Shown here one piece after another: positions 26,554 through 38,737 of a DNA stretch of 64,000 nt. Source of the DNA: Deinococcus ficus (GTDB lineage Bacteria; Deinococcota; Deinococci; Deinococcales; Deinococcaceae); assembly GCF_003444775.1 (NCBI RefSeq), contig NZ_CP021081.1, positions 1,414,001-1,478,000 of the forward strand. Direction: 5' to 3'. The notes under the pieces are model-generated. The model made no database searches and was not told the origin of the DNA. It worked only from the letters and a program-made list of their open reading frames with translations. Each line of letters begins with the position of its first letter. Positions within the stretch are counted from its first letter, which is position 1. Made by a program: the position numbers and the translations under genes.

Positions 26554-26557
<4 letters not shown>
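26249..26557 (+). CDS. Rhodanese-domain protein (divergent pair, plus)
   Basis: Single-domain sulfurtransferase, 102 residues. GALLVDVREQNEYDEVHAQG is the conserved first half and VLICRSGARSGRATQ holds the catalytic Cys with the CRSGxRS loop typical of thiosulfate sulfurtransferases. LQGGTLAWDEAGLPV ends the domain. TATGCT lies 6 nt before the ATG. The stop overlaps the MIP18-family gene by ATGA, suggesting a joint role in sulfur delivery for Fe-S assembly. Confidence 0.9.
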
Positions 26558-26913
<356 letters not shown>

Positions 26914-26951
26914 ACAGCACTTCCCAGCTTTCCGCATGAAGGCGGCAAACA

Positions 26952-26989
26952 GAGAGGGCCCCACCGAGCAGATGCGGTGGGGCCCTCTC
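26952..26989. terminator. Strong hairpin between convergent MIP18 gene and lysX
   Basis: A 14-bp perfect stem: GAGAGGGCCCCACC (26952-26965) with GGTGGGGCCCTCTC (26976-26989) and a 10-nt loop. On the minus strand TGTTTG follows. Likely bidirectional. Confidence 0.7.
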
Positions 26990-26999
26990 CATCAGGTGG

Positions 27000-27866
27000 T
27001 CAGGCCAGGAGGCGGATGGCGTGCTCGGCCATCAGGCGCGGGATGTTCACGCCGGTGGTGGCCACGCTGTTCTTGAACTCCATGGTGTGGTTGATTTCGA
27101 TGATGACCAGCCCGCCCCACTCGTTCTGGCGTCCGGGCGCCTCGACGAGGTCGATGGCGACGATCTCCCCTTCCACCGCGGCGGCCGCCTTCACGGCCAG
27201 GTCGGCGAGGTCCGGGGTGACGGGGCAGTTGGTGGCCCTGGCGCCGCGGGCGGTGTTGGTGATCCAGTGCTCGCTGGTGCGGTAGATCGCGCCGATGCAC
27301 TGCCCGCCGACCACGAAGGCGCGGATGTCGCGCCCGGGCTTGTCGATGAGTTCCTGCACGTAGAAGATGCCGTGTTGCGGCCCGCCGAGCACCTCCTTGT
27401 GTTCGATGACGGCCTCGGCGGCGTGGCGGTCGTTCAGGCGGCTTACCATGCGGCCCCAGCTGCCCACGGTGGGTTTCAGCACGACCGGGTAGCCGAGCTC
27501 CTCGATGAGTTGCAGCGCCGCGTCGCCGTCGAACGCGACGCCGGTGCGGGGCGTGGGCAGGCCGTGGGCGTGCAGGCGGGCGTTCGTGGCGAGCTTGTCG
27601 CCGCACAGTTCGATGACGTGCGCGGGGTTGATGACGTGCACGCCGAACGCTTCGAGCGCGCGGGTGACGGCGTGCCCGCGCGACTGGCTGACGCAGCGTT
27701 CGATGGCGACCTTCCAGGGCACCTGCTGGGCGCCCTGATCGTCGAAGGTGAGGGTGAGGTGGGGGGCGTACACCTTGTCGTAGGGCACGCCGAGGTCGTC
27801 GAGCGCCTCGAAGAGCATCTTCTCGTCGGGGCGGATGCGGTCATAGATGACGGCGAGGTCGGCCAT
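27000..27866 (-). CDS. lysX: LysW-aminoadipate ligase
   Basis: ATP-grasp ligase that joins the alpha-amino group of aminoadipate to the C-terminal Glu of the carrier LysW, protecting it during lysine synthesis. RimK/LysX features are GYPVVLKPTVGSWGRMVSRL for ATP, FYVQELIDKPGRDIRAFVVG and the metal-binding VIIEINHTMEFKNSV, where the N-x-x-x-E-F signature marks LysX. 288 residues. It follows lysW by about 80 nt containing a hairpin. The gene pair supports lysine rather than glutathione or tetrahydromethanopterin-type chemistry. Confidence 0.93.
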   Translation of the reverse strand: MADLAVIYDRIRPDEKMLFEALDDLGVPYDKVYAPHLTLTFDDQGAQQVPWKVAIERCVSQSRGHAVTRALEAFGVHVINPAHVIELCGDKLATNARLHAHGLPTPRTGVAFDGDAALQLIEELGYPVVLKPTVGSWGRMVSRLNDRHAAEAVIEHKEVLGGPQHGIFYVQELIDKPGRDIRAFVVGGQCIGAIYRTSEHWITNTARGARATNCPVTPDLADLAVKAAAAVEGEIVAIDLVEAPGRQNEWGGLVIIEINHTMEFKNSVATTGVNIPRLMAEHAIRLLA

Positions 27867-27902
27867 GCGGGGCTCCTGGGTGGGGCGGGGGGCGCAGGGT
27901 TC

Positions 27903-27934
27903 AGCGGTCAGCCGGGGCGTCCGGGCTGACCGCT
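27903..27934. promoter_or_regulatory. Intercistronic hairpin between lysW and lysX
   Basis: AGCGGTCAGCC (27903-27913) pairs perfectly with GGCTGACCGCT (27924-27934), 10-nt loop. No T-tract follows on the minus strand, so it is more likely an mRNA-stability or partial-termination element that sets LysW well above LysX than a full terminator. Confidence 0.45.
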
Positions 27935-27947
27935 GGGGGGGTGGGGT

Positions 27948-28121
27948 TTACTCGCCCCAGTCCTCGGCTTCCTGGGGGGCGGCCTGGAGGCGGGGGGGGT
28001 CGAGGCTGACGACCTCGTATTCGACGCCGGTTTCGTCGTCGATGACGAGTTCGCCGAGTTCGGGGTTGGTGAGTTCGATGGCCGCTCCGGTGTCCGGGTT
28101 TTCAAATTGAACAGTAGACAT
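27948..28121 (-). CDS. lysW: LysW amino-group carrier protein lacking zinc cysteines
   Basis: 57-residue acidic carrier for aminoadipate-derived lysine intermediates. The C-terminus EAEDWGE is the diagnostic LysW tail whose last Glu carries the intermediates. TNPELGELV and EVVSLDPPRLQ match the Thermus protein. Oddly, the positions of the four zinc-ligand cysteines in Thermus LysW are FENPD and IDDETG here; the protein has no cysteine at all. The start at 28121 is preceded by GAGAGGAGTCATC. It lies upstream of its ligase gene lysX. A real LysW that folds without zinc is the simplest reading. Confidence 0.9.
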   Translation of the reverse strand: MSTVQFENPDTGAAIELTNPELGELVIDDETGVEYEVVSLDPPRLQAAPQEAEDWGE

Positions 28122-28132
28122 GATGACTCCTC

Positions 28133-28172
28133 TCGTTTGACAGGTTAAATCGTATCATAGATTTACAAACGA
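28133..28172. promoter_or_regulatory. AT-rich lysW promoter with inverted repeat
   Basis: Within an unusually AT-rich patch, TCGTTTG (28133-28139) and CAAACGA (28166-28172) form an inverted repeat, with an inner AAATC (28047+100) and GATTT pair at 28147-28151 and 28160-28164. On the minus strand TATGAT (28153-28158 region) could be the -10 box. A lysine- or stress-responsive regulator is possible but unproven. Confidence 0.4.
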
Positions 28173-28226
28173 AATCGTCTAGGGCAGATCCCCTCGCGGA
28201 CAGCAGGACCCCCAGCAACGCCAGGA

Positions 28227-28568
28227 TTACTCCGCGTCGCTTCCCTCGGTGAACTCCAGCTCGATCTTCGCCCGGCAGTGGGGGCACTCCACCACGCTCA
28301 CCTGCGACCCGTCCGGCGATTCCAGCAGCGGCGCGGCGGCCAGCATCTCGTCCGTCACGTCGAACTCCTCCCCGCAGCCCGGGCATACCGTCAGCACGCC
28401 CAGCAGGTCCAGTTCGAAGTCCTCCCCCTCCCCGCTGCGGGTCACCTCCATCTCGGCGTTGCACGAATCGCACACGATCACGTCCCCGACCGAGAGTTCG
28501 GCGCGGTCCTCATCGGTCAGTTCCAGAACCTCCGCGCAGATCGGGCACTCAATTTCCAGAATGGGCAT
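28227..28568 (-). CDS. Double zinc-ribbon protein beside lysW
   Basis: 113 residues with four CxxC pairs arranged as two zinc ribbons: CPIC at 8-11 with CDSC at 33-36, and CPGC with CPHC in the second half. The first ribbon, with VGDVIVCDSCNAEMEV, resembles the globular part of Thermus-type LysW, but there is no EDWGE tail, so it cannot carry amino groups in the known way. It is acidic and ends EFTEGSDAE. TACACT lies 5 nt before the ATG, so it has its own leaderless promoter within the lysine cluster. Function unknown: it might stabilise LysW, bind enzymes or regulate. Confidence 0.8.
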   Translation of the reverse strand: MPILEIECPICAEVLELTDEDRAELSVGDVIVCDSCNAEMEVTRSGEGEDFELDLLGVLTVCPGCGEEFDVTDEMLAAAPLLESPDGSQVSVVECPHCRAKIELEFTEGSDAE

Positions 28569-28622
28569 GCCCCAGTGTACGAAGAGAGGCGCCCCTGCGG
28601 GCGCCCCCTGACCTGTCTCCCC

Positions 28623-29126
28623 TTACTCCCCGGCGGGTTTCTCCCCGGGAAAGCGGCCGTGCTGCTTGAAGAACTCCAGGATGCTCCCGGCCGCCAGGGC
28701 CTCCCGCAGGAACTCCGGCGGGGGCGGCAGCTGGATCACGCCCCCCGCGTGGCGCAGTTCCCCGCTGGCGGCGTCCAGGCTCACCTCGGCGCCGTCCTCC
28801 AGCACGCCGGTCAGGTCGTACGCGAAGGCCGGGATGCCCAGGTTCAGCAGGTTGCGGTAGTGGATGCGCGCGAAACTGGGCGCCACGATCCCCCCGATCC
28901 GCAGTTTCTTCAGCGCCTGCGGGGCGTACTCGCGGCTGCTGCCCAGGCCCCAGTTCCGCCCGCCGATCAGCACGTCCCCGGGCTGCACCGCCGCGGCGAA
29001 CTCCGGGCGGATGTAATGGAACGCGAAGGTCTGGAACACGTCCTCACCGGCCATGAACGGCGCGAACTTGCCGGGCAGGATGTCATCCGTGTTCACGCTG
29101 TCACCGAATTTCCAGATTCTGGGCAT
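28623..29126 (-). CDS. lysU: Homoaconitase small subunit
   Basis: Swivelling domain subunit that pairs with LysT to convert homocitrate to homoisocitrate in aminoadipate synthesis. WKFGDSVNTDDILPGKF begins the domain, and GRNWGLGSSREYAPQALKKL holds the conserved GSSRE substrate loop. 167 residues, the usual 3-isopropylmalate/homoaconitase small-subunit size. GGAGG precedes the ATG at 29126, which follows the pyrophosphatase-like gene by 2 nt, so it is translationally coupled. A LeuD role is the alternative, but the lysine neighbours favour LysU. Confidence 0.88.
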   Translation of the reverse strand: MPRIWKFGDSVNTDDILPGKFAPFMAGEDVFQTFAFHYIRPEFAAAVQPGDVLIGGRNWGLGSSREYAPQALKKLRIGGIVAPSFARIHYRNLLNLGIPAFAYDLTGVLEDGAEVSLDAASGELRHAGGVIQLPPPPEFLREALAAGSILEFFKQHGRFPGEKPAGE

Positions 29127-29128
29127 GC

Positions 29129-29503
29129 TTACTGGCCTCCTTGAACTTGGTGGGGAGTGCGGGGCAGCACCAGACAGCCGAACGACCCGGGCCAGGACAG
29201 GAACGCCCGCACGGCCTCGGCCTCCTGCGCCGTGCAGCCGAGCAGCACCTTGAGTTCCGCGTCCCGCTTGCGGGCGTCCACGGTGGCGACCACGCCGGTC
29301 ACGTCATGACGGCCAGACGTCCCGCGGAACACGTCGATGTCCGCGCTGTCCCCGGAGCGGGTGTGGCGCAGGGCGCCGTAATCCAGGGGGTAGAGCGACC
29401 CGGGGAAGCGCGGGTGGGGCGTTCCGGCGGGCCGTTCGATCACCACCTCAGCCTCCCTGACCAGGGTGTCCAGCACGGTCCAGAAGTGGGGGTCGGTGCT
29501 CAT
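29129..29503 (-). CDS. Inorganic pyrophosphatase-like protein between lysT and lysU
   Basis: 124 residues resembling a shortened soluble inorganic pyrophosphatase. VVIERPAGTPHPRFPGSLYP parallels the substrate-binding strand, YPLDYGAL the conserved PxDYG, and SGDSADIDVFRG the position of the D-x-D-P-x-D loop, which is degenerate here. With key Asp residues missing or moved, hydrolysis of pyrophosphate is doubtful. ATG at 29503 overlaps the lysT stop (ATGA) and its own stop is 2 nt before lysU, so it is firmly part of the homoaconitase operon. Its role there is unknown. Confidence 0.78.
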   Translation of the reverse strand: MSTDPHFWTVLDTLVREAEVVIERPAGTPHPRFPGSLYPLDYGALRHTRSGDSADIDVFRGTSGRHDVTGVVATVDARKRDAELKVLLGCTAQEAEAVRAFLSWPGSFGCLVLPRTPHQVQGGQ

Positions 29504-30768
29504 GCGGGCGCCCTGGTCAGGTCCTGCGGCAGGGCAATGCGGCCCATCACGGCGGTGGCGGCGGCCACGGCCGGGGACGCGAGGTAGATCTTCGCGTCCT
29601 TGTCGCCCATCCGGCCGATGAAATTGCGGTTCGAGGTGCTCACGCACACCTCCCCGGGCGCCAGGACGCCCTGGTGCCGGCCCATGCACGGCCCGCAGCC
29701 GGGCGTCCCCAGCACCGCCCCGGCACGTTGCAGGGTGAGCAGCGTGCCGTCGGTCAGCGCCTCTTCCAGCACCTGACTGCTGGCCGGGATCACCAGCAGG
29801 CGGGTGCCCGGGGCGACCTGCCGGCCGCGCAGCACGTCGGCCGCGGCGTGCAGGTCCTCGATGCGGCCGTTCGTGCAGGTGCCGATGAACACCTGGTCCA
29901 CCTTCAGGCCCCGCAGCTCGGCCACGTCGTGCACGTTGTCCACCTCGCTGGGCGCACTCATGCGGGGGTTCAGGGCCGACAGGTCGATGTGGATTTCCTG
30001 CACGTACGCGGCGCCCGCGTCCGGGTACACCCAGTCCGGGATGTCGTACCCGTACTCCGTCAGGATCTCGCCGCCGGGTACGACCAGCCCGACCTTCGCG
30101 CCGGCCTCCACGCACAGGTTCGCCAGGGTCATGCGTTCGCCCCGGGTGAAGCGGTCGCCGGCGTGCATCTCGATGCTCTGGTAGGTGGCGCCGTCCGCGC
30201 CGAGGCGGCGGATCATTTCCAGGGCAGCGTCCTTGGCAGTCACGCCGGGTTGCAGCTCGCCCGTGAAGATGACCTTGACGCTCTCCGGGACGCGCAGCCA
30301 CGTCTTGCCGCTGGCGGCTGCCAGGGCGATGTCGGTGGCGCCCATGCCGGTGCCGAAGGCGGCCACGGCGCCGTAGGTGGTGCTGTGGCTGTCGCTGCCC
30401 AGCACGATCCAGCCGGGCCGGGCGAGGCCTTCTTCCATCAGGACCTGGTGGCAGATGCCGCGCCCCACGTCGAAGAGGCGCACGCCGGTCGCGGCGGCGT
30501 ACTCGCGGGCTTCCTTCTGCGCCTGCGCGACGGACACGGTGCTGGCCGGGGCGACGTGGTCGATGACGATGCTGACGCGCTCCGGGTGTTTCGGGAGGGC
30601 GCCGAGGTCACGCTGCATGCGTTCGATGAAGCTCTGGGCGATGGAGTCCACGACCATCACCTGGTCGACGTCCACCACGGCGAGGTCCCCGGCGTACACG
30701 GCCTGGCCGCTGCGCCTGGAGAGGATCTTCTCCGCCATGGTCTGCGGGCGGGAGGCTTGGGAGGTCAT
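29500..30768 (-). CDS. lysT: Homoaconitase large subunit
   Basis: 4Fe-4S dehydratase subunit for homocitrate/homoisocitrate conversion. Cluster ligands are Cys in FIGTCTNGRIEDL and the pair in GTPGCGPCMG; VLGSDSHSTTYGAVAAFGTG is the conserved substrate region. About 422 residues, the size of the LeuC/LysT group. Of two nearby ATGs, 30768 is preferred since CAGAAT lies 7 nt before it. It is first in lysT, pyrophosphatase-like, lysU, reading toward lysW and lysX. No homocitrate synthase or homoisocitrate dehydrogenase is in the window. Confidence 0.88.
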   Translation of the reverse strand: MTSQASRPQTMAEKILSRRSGQAVYAGDLAVVDVDQVMVVDSIAQSFIERMQRDLGALPKHPERVSIVIDHVAPASTVSVAQAQKEAREYAAATGVRLFDVGRGICHQVLMEEGLARPGWIVLGSDSHSTTYGAVAAFGTGMGATDIALAAASGKTWLRVPESVKVIFTGELQPGVTAKDAALEMIRRLGADGATYQSIEMHAGDRFTRGERMTLANLCVEAGAKVGLVVPGGEILTEYGYDIPDWVYPDAGAAYVQEIHIDLSALNPRMSAPSEVDNVHDVAELRGLKVDQVFIGTCTNGRIEDLHAAADVLRGRQVAPGTRLLVIPASSQVLEEALTDGTLLTLQRAGAVLGTPGCGPCMGRHQGVLAPGEVCVSTSNRNFIGRMGDKDAKIYLASPAVAAATAVMGRIALPQDLTRAPA

Positions 30769-30786
30769 GCCTGTCATTCTGAAGGA

Positions 30787-30820
30787 AATCCAGGCGAAGC
30801 GCTATCCGCTTGCCTGGATT
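30787..30820. promoter_or_regulatory. Hairpin upstream of lysT
   Basis: AATCCAGGC-GAAGCG at 30787-30801 pairs with CGCTTGCCTGGATT (30807-30820), 14 bp with one bulged base and a 5-nt loop. It lies between the radical-SAM stop and the lysT start. It may end the upstream transcript, or, being only about 20 nt from lysT, control it. Confidence 0.45.
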
Positions 30821-30876
30821 CAGGAGAAATGGCTATTCGAATGAAAGGCAGCCGTGTGTCGATTCGCCAGTGACGA

Positions 30877-32409
<1,533 letters not shown>

Positions 32410-32559
32410 AAGTCCTCCTGATATGCCGTGAGACACCCGGATCACGCCGGAGTGCCCCTGTTCGGTCAGGTGGAGGCGTGGCGCGTCACAGCCTTACAGT
32501 ATACCGCGCGAAACCGCATGGACTGCGGCGCAGCTCACGCCAGCAGCAGGCCGCCCGGC

Positions 32560-32889
32560 TCAGCGGCCAGGTGTGGACGGGCTCTCGGCCGGGGTGTCCA
32601 GGGGCGCCGCGGTGGCCACAATGACGGGCGGGGCGGCCTTGGCCGGTGCCGGGCTTGCGGCCCTCCCCTGCCCCCGCCCGGCGGGACGCCAGGCGCTGGT
32701 CACGAAGTACACCAGCCCGCCCAGCACGCCGGCCACGATCAGGAACCACAGCAGTCTGAACAGCACGCCGGCCGTGCCGGCCACCACCAGGCCCAGGCCA
32801 GCCAGCACCTGCCCGGCCAGCCAGATCACGGCCAGGGCGGTCACGGCGAGCAGAATCACGCCCACCAGGGCAAACACGAGGCGCAGCAC
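32560..32889 (-). CDS. Small membrane protein, unknown function
   Basis: 109 residues. Two or three hydrophobic helices (about 3-28, 30-45 and 47-65), then an Ala/Pro-rich tail (AASPAPAKAAPPVIVATAAP) that is probably disordered. GTG at 32889 has TACTGT 5 nt upstream. No family recognised; it stands alone between the radical-SAM gene and icd. Confidence 0.65.
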   Translation of the reverse strand: MLRLVFALVGVILLAVTALAVIWLAGQVLAGLGLVVAGTAGVLFRLLWFLIVAGVLGGLVYFVTSAWRPAGRGQGRAASPAPAKAAPPVIVATAAPLDTPAESPSTPGR

Positions 32890-32970
32890 GCCGGACAGTA
32901 TGCCGCAGCAACCGAGGGAAAGCGCCGGACCGGGGAAGGTCCCCTGGTCCGGCGCCGGCGGTGGCGGGGC

Positions 32971-34221
<1,251 letters not shown>

Positions 34222-34448
34222 GACCTGACACTGTACCCCCGCCGGGTGAGCTGCCGCCACGCGGCGGGTGTTACTGCGTGCGTTTGGACCCGGTGCAGGC
34301 TTGCGGGGGCTCTGGGGTGCCGAGCGTGATCGTTTGCCCAGGGCGCCCTTCATCCAGGCCACGGTCGAGCCCGCCACACTGAATGCCTGCCCACGGCAAG
34401 TCACCTCCGATTGCGCGGGGCAAGTTCAATTTCAGGAGGTCTCTATTC

Positions 34449-34682
34449 ATGAGTGACAAATCTGCTGCCGAGAACATGCTGGACGCCGCCGCCGCCAAGG
34501 TGAACGAAGCCACGGACCGCGCCCGCGCCGCCGGGCACGAGGTCGCGCACGCCGTGACCGGAGACGCGACCGACAAGGCCCGCGCCCTGGAGGACCGCGC
34601 CAAGGCCGAAGTGCACAACCGTGAAGCCCACGCCGAATTCAACGAGGGCAAACGCGAAGCGCAGGACGGCGACGGCCACTGA
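34449..34682 (+). CDS. LEA-like hydrophilic helical protein, 77 residues
   Basis: Very hydrophilic, Ala/Lys/Glu/Asp-rich, with no aromatic residue other than one Phe and no hydrophobic core: DAAAAKVNEATDRARAAGHE and DKARALEDRAKAEVHNREAH read as 11-residue amphipathic repeats like group 3 late embryogenesis abundant proteins. A strong AGGAGGT lies 9 nt before ATG. Such proteins protect membranes and enzymes on drying; a CsbD-like stress protein is the alternative. A second, larger relative follows 124 nt downstream. Confidence 0.7.
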   Translation: MSDKSAAENMLDAAAAKVNEATDRARAAGHEVAHAVTGDATDKARALEDRAKAEVHNREAHAEFNEGKREAQDGDGH

Positions 34683-34806
34683 CCTTCGTGCCCGACCGAA
34701 GCGGCCCGCCCCACCCGGCGGGCCGCCTGCCGTGTGCCCCGGGACCGTGAACCGGTCCTGAGGCAGCATTCACACCCCCACGCCATCCCGGGCGCACCAT
34801 CAGCCC

Positions 34807-35301
34807 ATGAGTAACCCACCCCGCAAGGGCCTGATGGACAGTCTGGTGAACGTGGCGAAAGCCAGCACCGAGGAACTGCTCGACCGGGGCCGCGCCGTCG
34901 CGCACGACGTGGCCGCCCGCACCGGCACCGACGAGGCCGCCAATGAACGCTCACGCCTCGCGGCCGCCGAGGCCCGAGCCCGCGCAGACGTGCGCCGCGG
35001 CGAGTATGAGGCGGACATGACTGACCTGAGCCAGAGCATCGAGCGGGGCGTGGAAGGGGGGCTCTCGAAGGCCGGCGAACTGGCCGGCCGCGCCCGCGTG
35101 GAGGCGACCCGCGCGGCCGAACGGGCACAGGACATGACGCGGAAGGCCGGACAGGACATGCAGGACGCCGCAGCCCGCATGCGCCAGGACGCCGAACGGG
35201 CGGCCGGCTCGTCCGGAGCGCCCCCGGGCGGGTTCCAGGAGCGGCTGGCGGACGCCGCCCGGGGGCGGACTCCCGCCGGGGGTGGCCGGCCGGACCGCTG
35301 A
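34807..35301 (+). CDS. LEA-like/apolipoprotein-like helical protein, 164 residues
   Basis: Long amphipathic helix with Ala, Arg, Glu and Asp repeats: ELLDRGRAVAHDVAARTGTD, SRLAAAEARARADVRRGEYE and AGELAGRARVEATRAAERAQ show an 11-mer-like period. The C-terminal 35 residues are Gly/Pro-rich and probably disordered. No signal peptide, cysteine or membrane segment. Probably a second desiccation-protective protein paired with the 77-residue one. A clean terminator follows. Confidence 0.68.
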   Translation: MSNPPRKGLMDSLVNVAKASTEELLDRGRAVAHDVAARTGTDEAANERSRLAAAEARARADVRRGEYEADMTDLSQSIERGVEGGLSKAGELAGRARVEATRAAERAQDMTRKAGQDMQDAAARMRQDAERAAGSSGAPPGGFQERLADAARGRTPAGGGRPDR

Positions 35302-35323
35302 GCCCCGATCTCCTCCCCTCCGC

Positions 35324-35349
35324 CCTCCCCGTCCCAGGGGAGGTTTTTT
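35324..35349 (+). terminator. Terminator after the LEA-like pair
   Basis: CCTCCCC (35324-35330), loop GTCCCA, GGGGAGG (35337-35343), then TTTTTT. A textbook intrinsic terminator. Confidence 0.85.
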
Positions 35350-35386
35350 CATGCCGGCCGGGGCGGGAATGCGTACACTTCCCTTC

Positions 35387-36319
35387 ATGACTTCCACACC
35401 CCGGCGCCTGTCGCGCCGAGAAGAGCTGAGACTCGGAACGGCTGGAGCCCGCCGCACCGCGCGCAACACCCTGATCGCGTACGCGTTCCTGCTGCCTTTC
35501 CTGATCATGCTGCTGGCCTTTCACACCTGGCCGGTGATCTTCGGCACTTACCTGGCGTTCACGGAGTACAACATCATCAACCCGCCGAAATGGGTGGGGC
35601 TGGAGAACTTCCGGGAGCTGTTCGCCGACGAGCAGTTCTGGTCCGGGCTACGCAACAGCCTGACGTACATCTTGGTCGTGCCGGTCATTCAGGTGATCAG
35701 CATCCTGGTGGCGCTGCTGGTGAACCGGCCCCTGAAAGGCATCGGGTTTTTCCGCACGGCGTATTACGTTCCGGTCGTGACGAGTTTCGCGGTGGTGGGC
35801 CTGATCTGGACCTGGATGTACCAGCAGGACGGCGCGGTGAACGCGGTGCTGAGCGCGCTGGGCCTGTACAAGGGTGGAAGCCTGTTGAACAACCCCAGCA
35901 CCGCCCTGTACGCGGTGATGTTCGTGACGTTGTGGAAGGGCATCGGGTACTACATGGTGCTGTACCTTGCGGGTCTGCAGAGCATCAGCCCAGAACTGGA
36001 GGAAGCGGCCGTGATCGACGGGGCGAGCCGCGCGCAGGTGTTCTGGAACATCACCCTGCCAGGGCTGCGGCCCACCATCCTGGTGTGCAGCCTGATGAGC
36101 ACCATCAGCGCCATCAAGGTGTTCGAGGAGATCTACGTGATGACGCAGGGAGGCCCTGCCGGGAGCACCTACACGGCGCTGTTCTACACGTTCTCCCGCG
36201 CGTTCGGGGACTTCCGTTACGGGCTGGCGGCCGCGGGCGGCATCGTGATCGCGGTGATCAGCATCCTGTTCGGCATCCTGAACTTCAAGCTGACCAAGGG
36301 AGGCAAGGCCGATGGCTGA
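35387..36319 (+). CDS. Sugar ABC transporter permease (MalF-type)
   Basis: Inner-membrane permease of a carbohydrate uptake system (CUT1). Six helices are visible, starting with LIAYAFLLPFLIMLLAF at about 29-45. The cytoplasmic coupling loop is EAAVIDGASRAQVFWNITLP, the EAA motif. 310 residues from the ATG at 35387, which has TACACT 7 nt upstream; earlier in-frame codons lie across the terminator. It overlaps the second permease. No binding protein or ATPase gene is adjacent, so it must work with components elsewhere, possibly the binding protein at 54870. Confidence 0.9.
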   Translation: MTSTPRRLSRREELRLGTAGARRTARNTLIAYAFLLPFLIMLLAFHTWPVIFGTYLAFTEYNIINPPKWVGLENFRELFADEQFWSGLRNSLTYILVVPVIQVISILVALLVNRPLKGIGFFRTAYYVPVVTSFAVVGLIWTWMYQQDGAVNAVLSALGLYKGGSLLNNPSTALYAVMFVTLWKGIGYYMVLYLAGLQSISPELEEAAVIDGASRAQVFWNITLPGLRPTILVCSLMSTISAIKVFEEIYVMTQGGPAGSTYTALFYTFSRAFGDFRYGLAAAGGIVIAVISILFGILNFKLTKGGKADG

Positions 36320-37273
36320 GCCGGCCACCCTGCCCGCCCCCGGAGGCGCCGCCGAGGCCAGTGCCACGCCCGACATGCTGGCTCACGCCCGACTGGCCGC
36401 CGACCTGAAGGCCCGGCGTGCCCGGCGCGCCCGACTGGGAAACCTCGGCGCATACGCGCTGCTGATCGTGATCGCGATGATCACGCTGTACCCCTTCTAC
36501 TGGACGCTGATCACCAGCCTGGAAGAGACCGGCAACATCTACCAGGCCAAGCTGCTGCCCAGCAGCGTGAGCCTGAAGAACTACGTCGAAGTGTTCACGG
36601 GGACCACCCTGCCGTTCTGGCGGCTGATCCTGAACAGCGTGGCGATCTGCCTGCTGGGCGTGACCCTGAGCGTGACGCTGGCGGCCCTGGCGGCGTACCC
36701 GCTGTCCAAGATGCAGTTCCCGGGCCGGAACCTGATCTTCTACGCGATTCTCACGCTGATGGTCCTGCCGAACGAGTCCGGACTGATCGTGAACTACGTG
36801 ACCACCACCAAACTGGGCCTCCTGAAGGAGATCAATCCGGTGCTGGACACGCTGCGGCAGTACTTCGCCATCGTGATGCCCGGGCTGGCGAGCATCGTGG
36901 GCCTGTTCCTGCTGCGGCAGGCGTACCTGAGCGTGCCGCAGGAACTGATCGAGGCGGCCCGGATCGACGGCGCGGGGGAGCTCACCATCTGGCGCCGGGT
37001 GCTGCTGCCCCTGGCGATGCCGACCATCGCGGCCTTCGCGATCCTGGAATTCGTGGCGTACTGGAACAGCTTCCTGTGGGCGCGGATCATCCTGCCGCCC
37101 GGTAGCCAGACGCTACCCCTCTCGGCGGGCCTGCTGGAACTGAGCGGGATGTTCAGCACGAACAGCCGCGCCGTGATGGCAGGGGCTGTCATCACCATCA
37201 TTCCCATCCTGGTGGTGTTCCTGCTGGGCCAGAAATACTTCATGAAGGGCCTGGAAGGCGCGGTGAAGGGCTG

Positions 37274-37274
<1 letters not shown>
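36312..37274 (+). CDS. Sugar ABC transporter permease (MalG-type)
   Basis: Second half of the permease pair. The N-terminal 30 residues are Ala/Pro-rich; six helices follow from LGNLGAYALLIVIAMITLYPFYW. The EAA loop is EAARIDGAGELTIWRRVLLP. 320 residues. The ATG overlaps the preceding stop by 8 nt and the stop overlaps the FAD oxidoreductase start (TGATG), so all three are one operon. Confidence 0.9.
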
Positions 37275-38647
<1,373 letters not shown>

Positions 38648-38737
38648 ACGGCGGCGCACTTCACCGTTCGTAACGGTTCCGTTCAGAGGGTACCCCGCCT
38701 CCCAATCTGCCGGGAGGGCAGGCGGCAGCGTAGGCCC

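Noticed and set aside
27903..27934. Hairpin between lysW and lysX as a lysine riboswitch
   Set aside because: A single 11-bp stem lacks the multi-helix L-box architecture and lies within the operon, not in a 5' leader.
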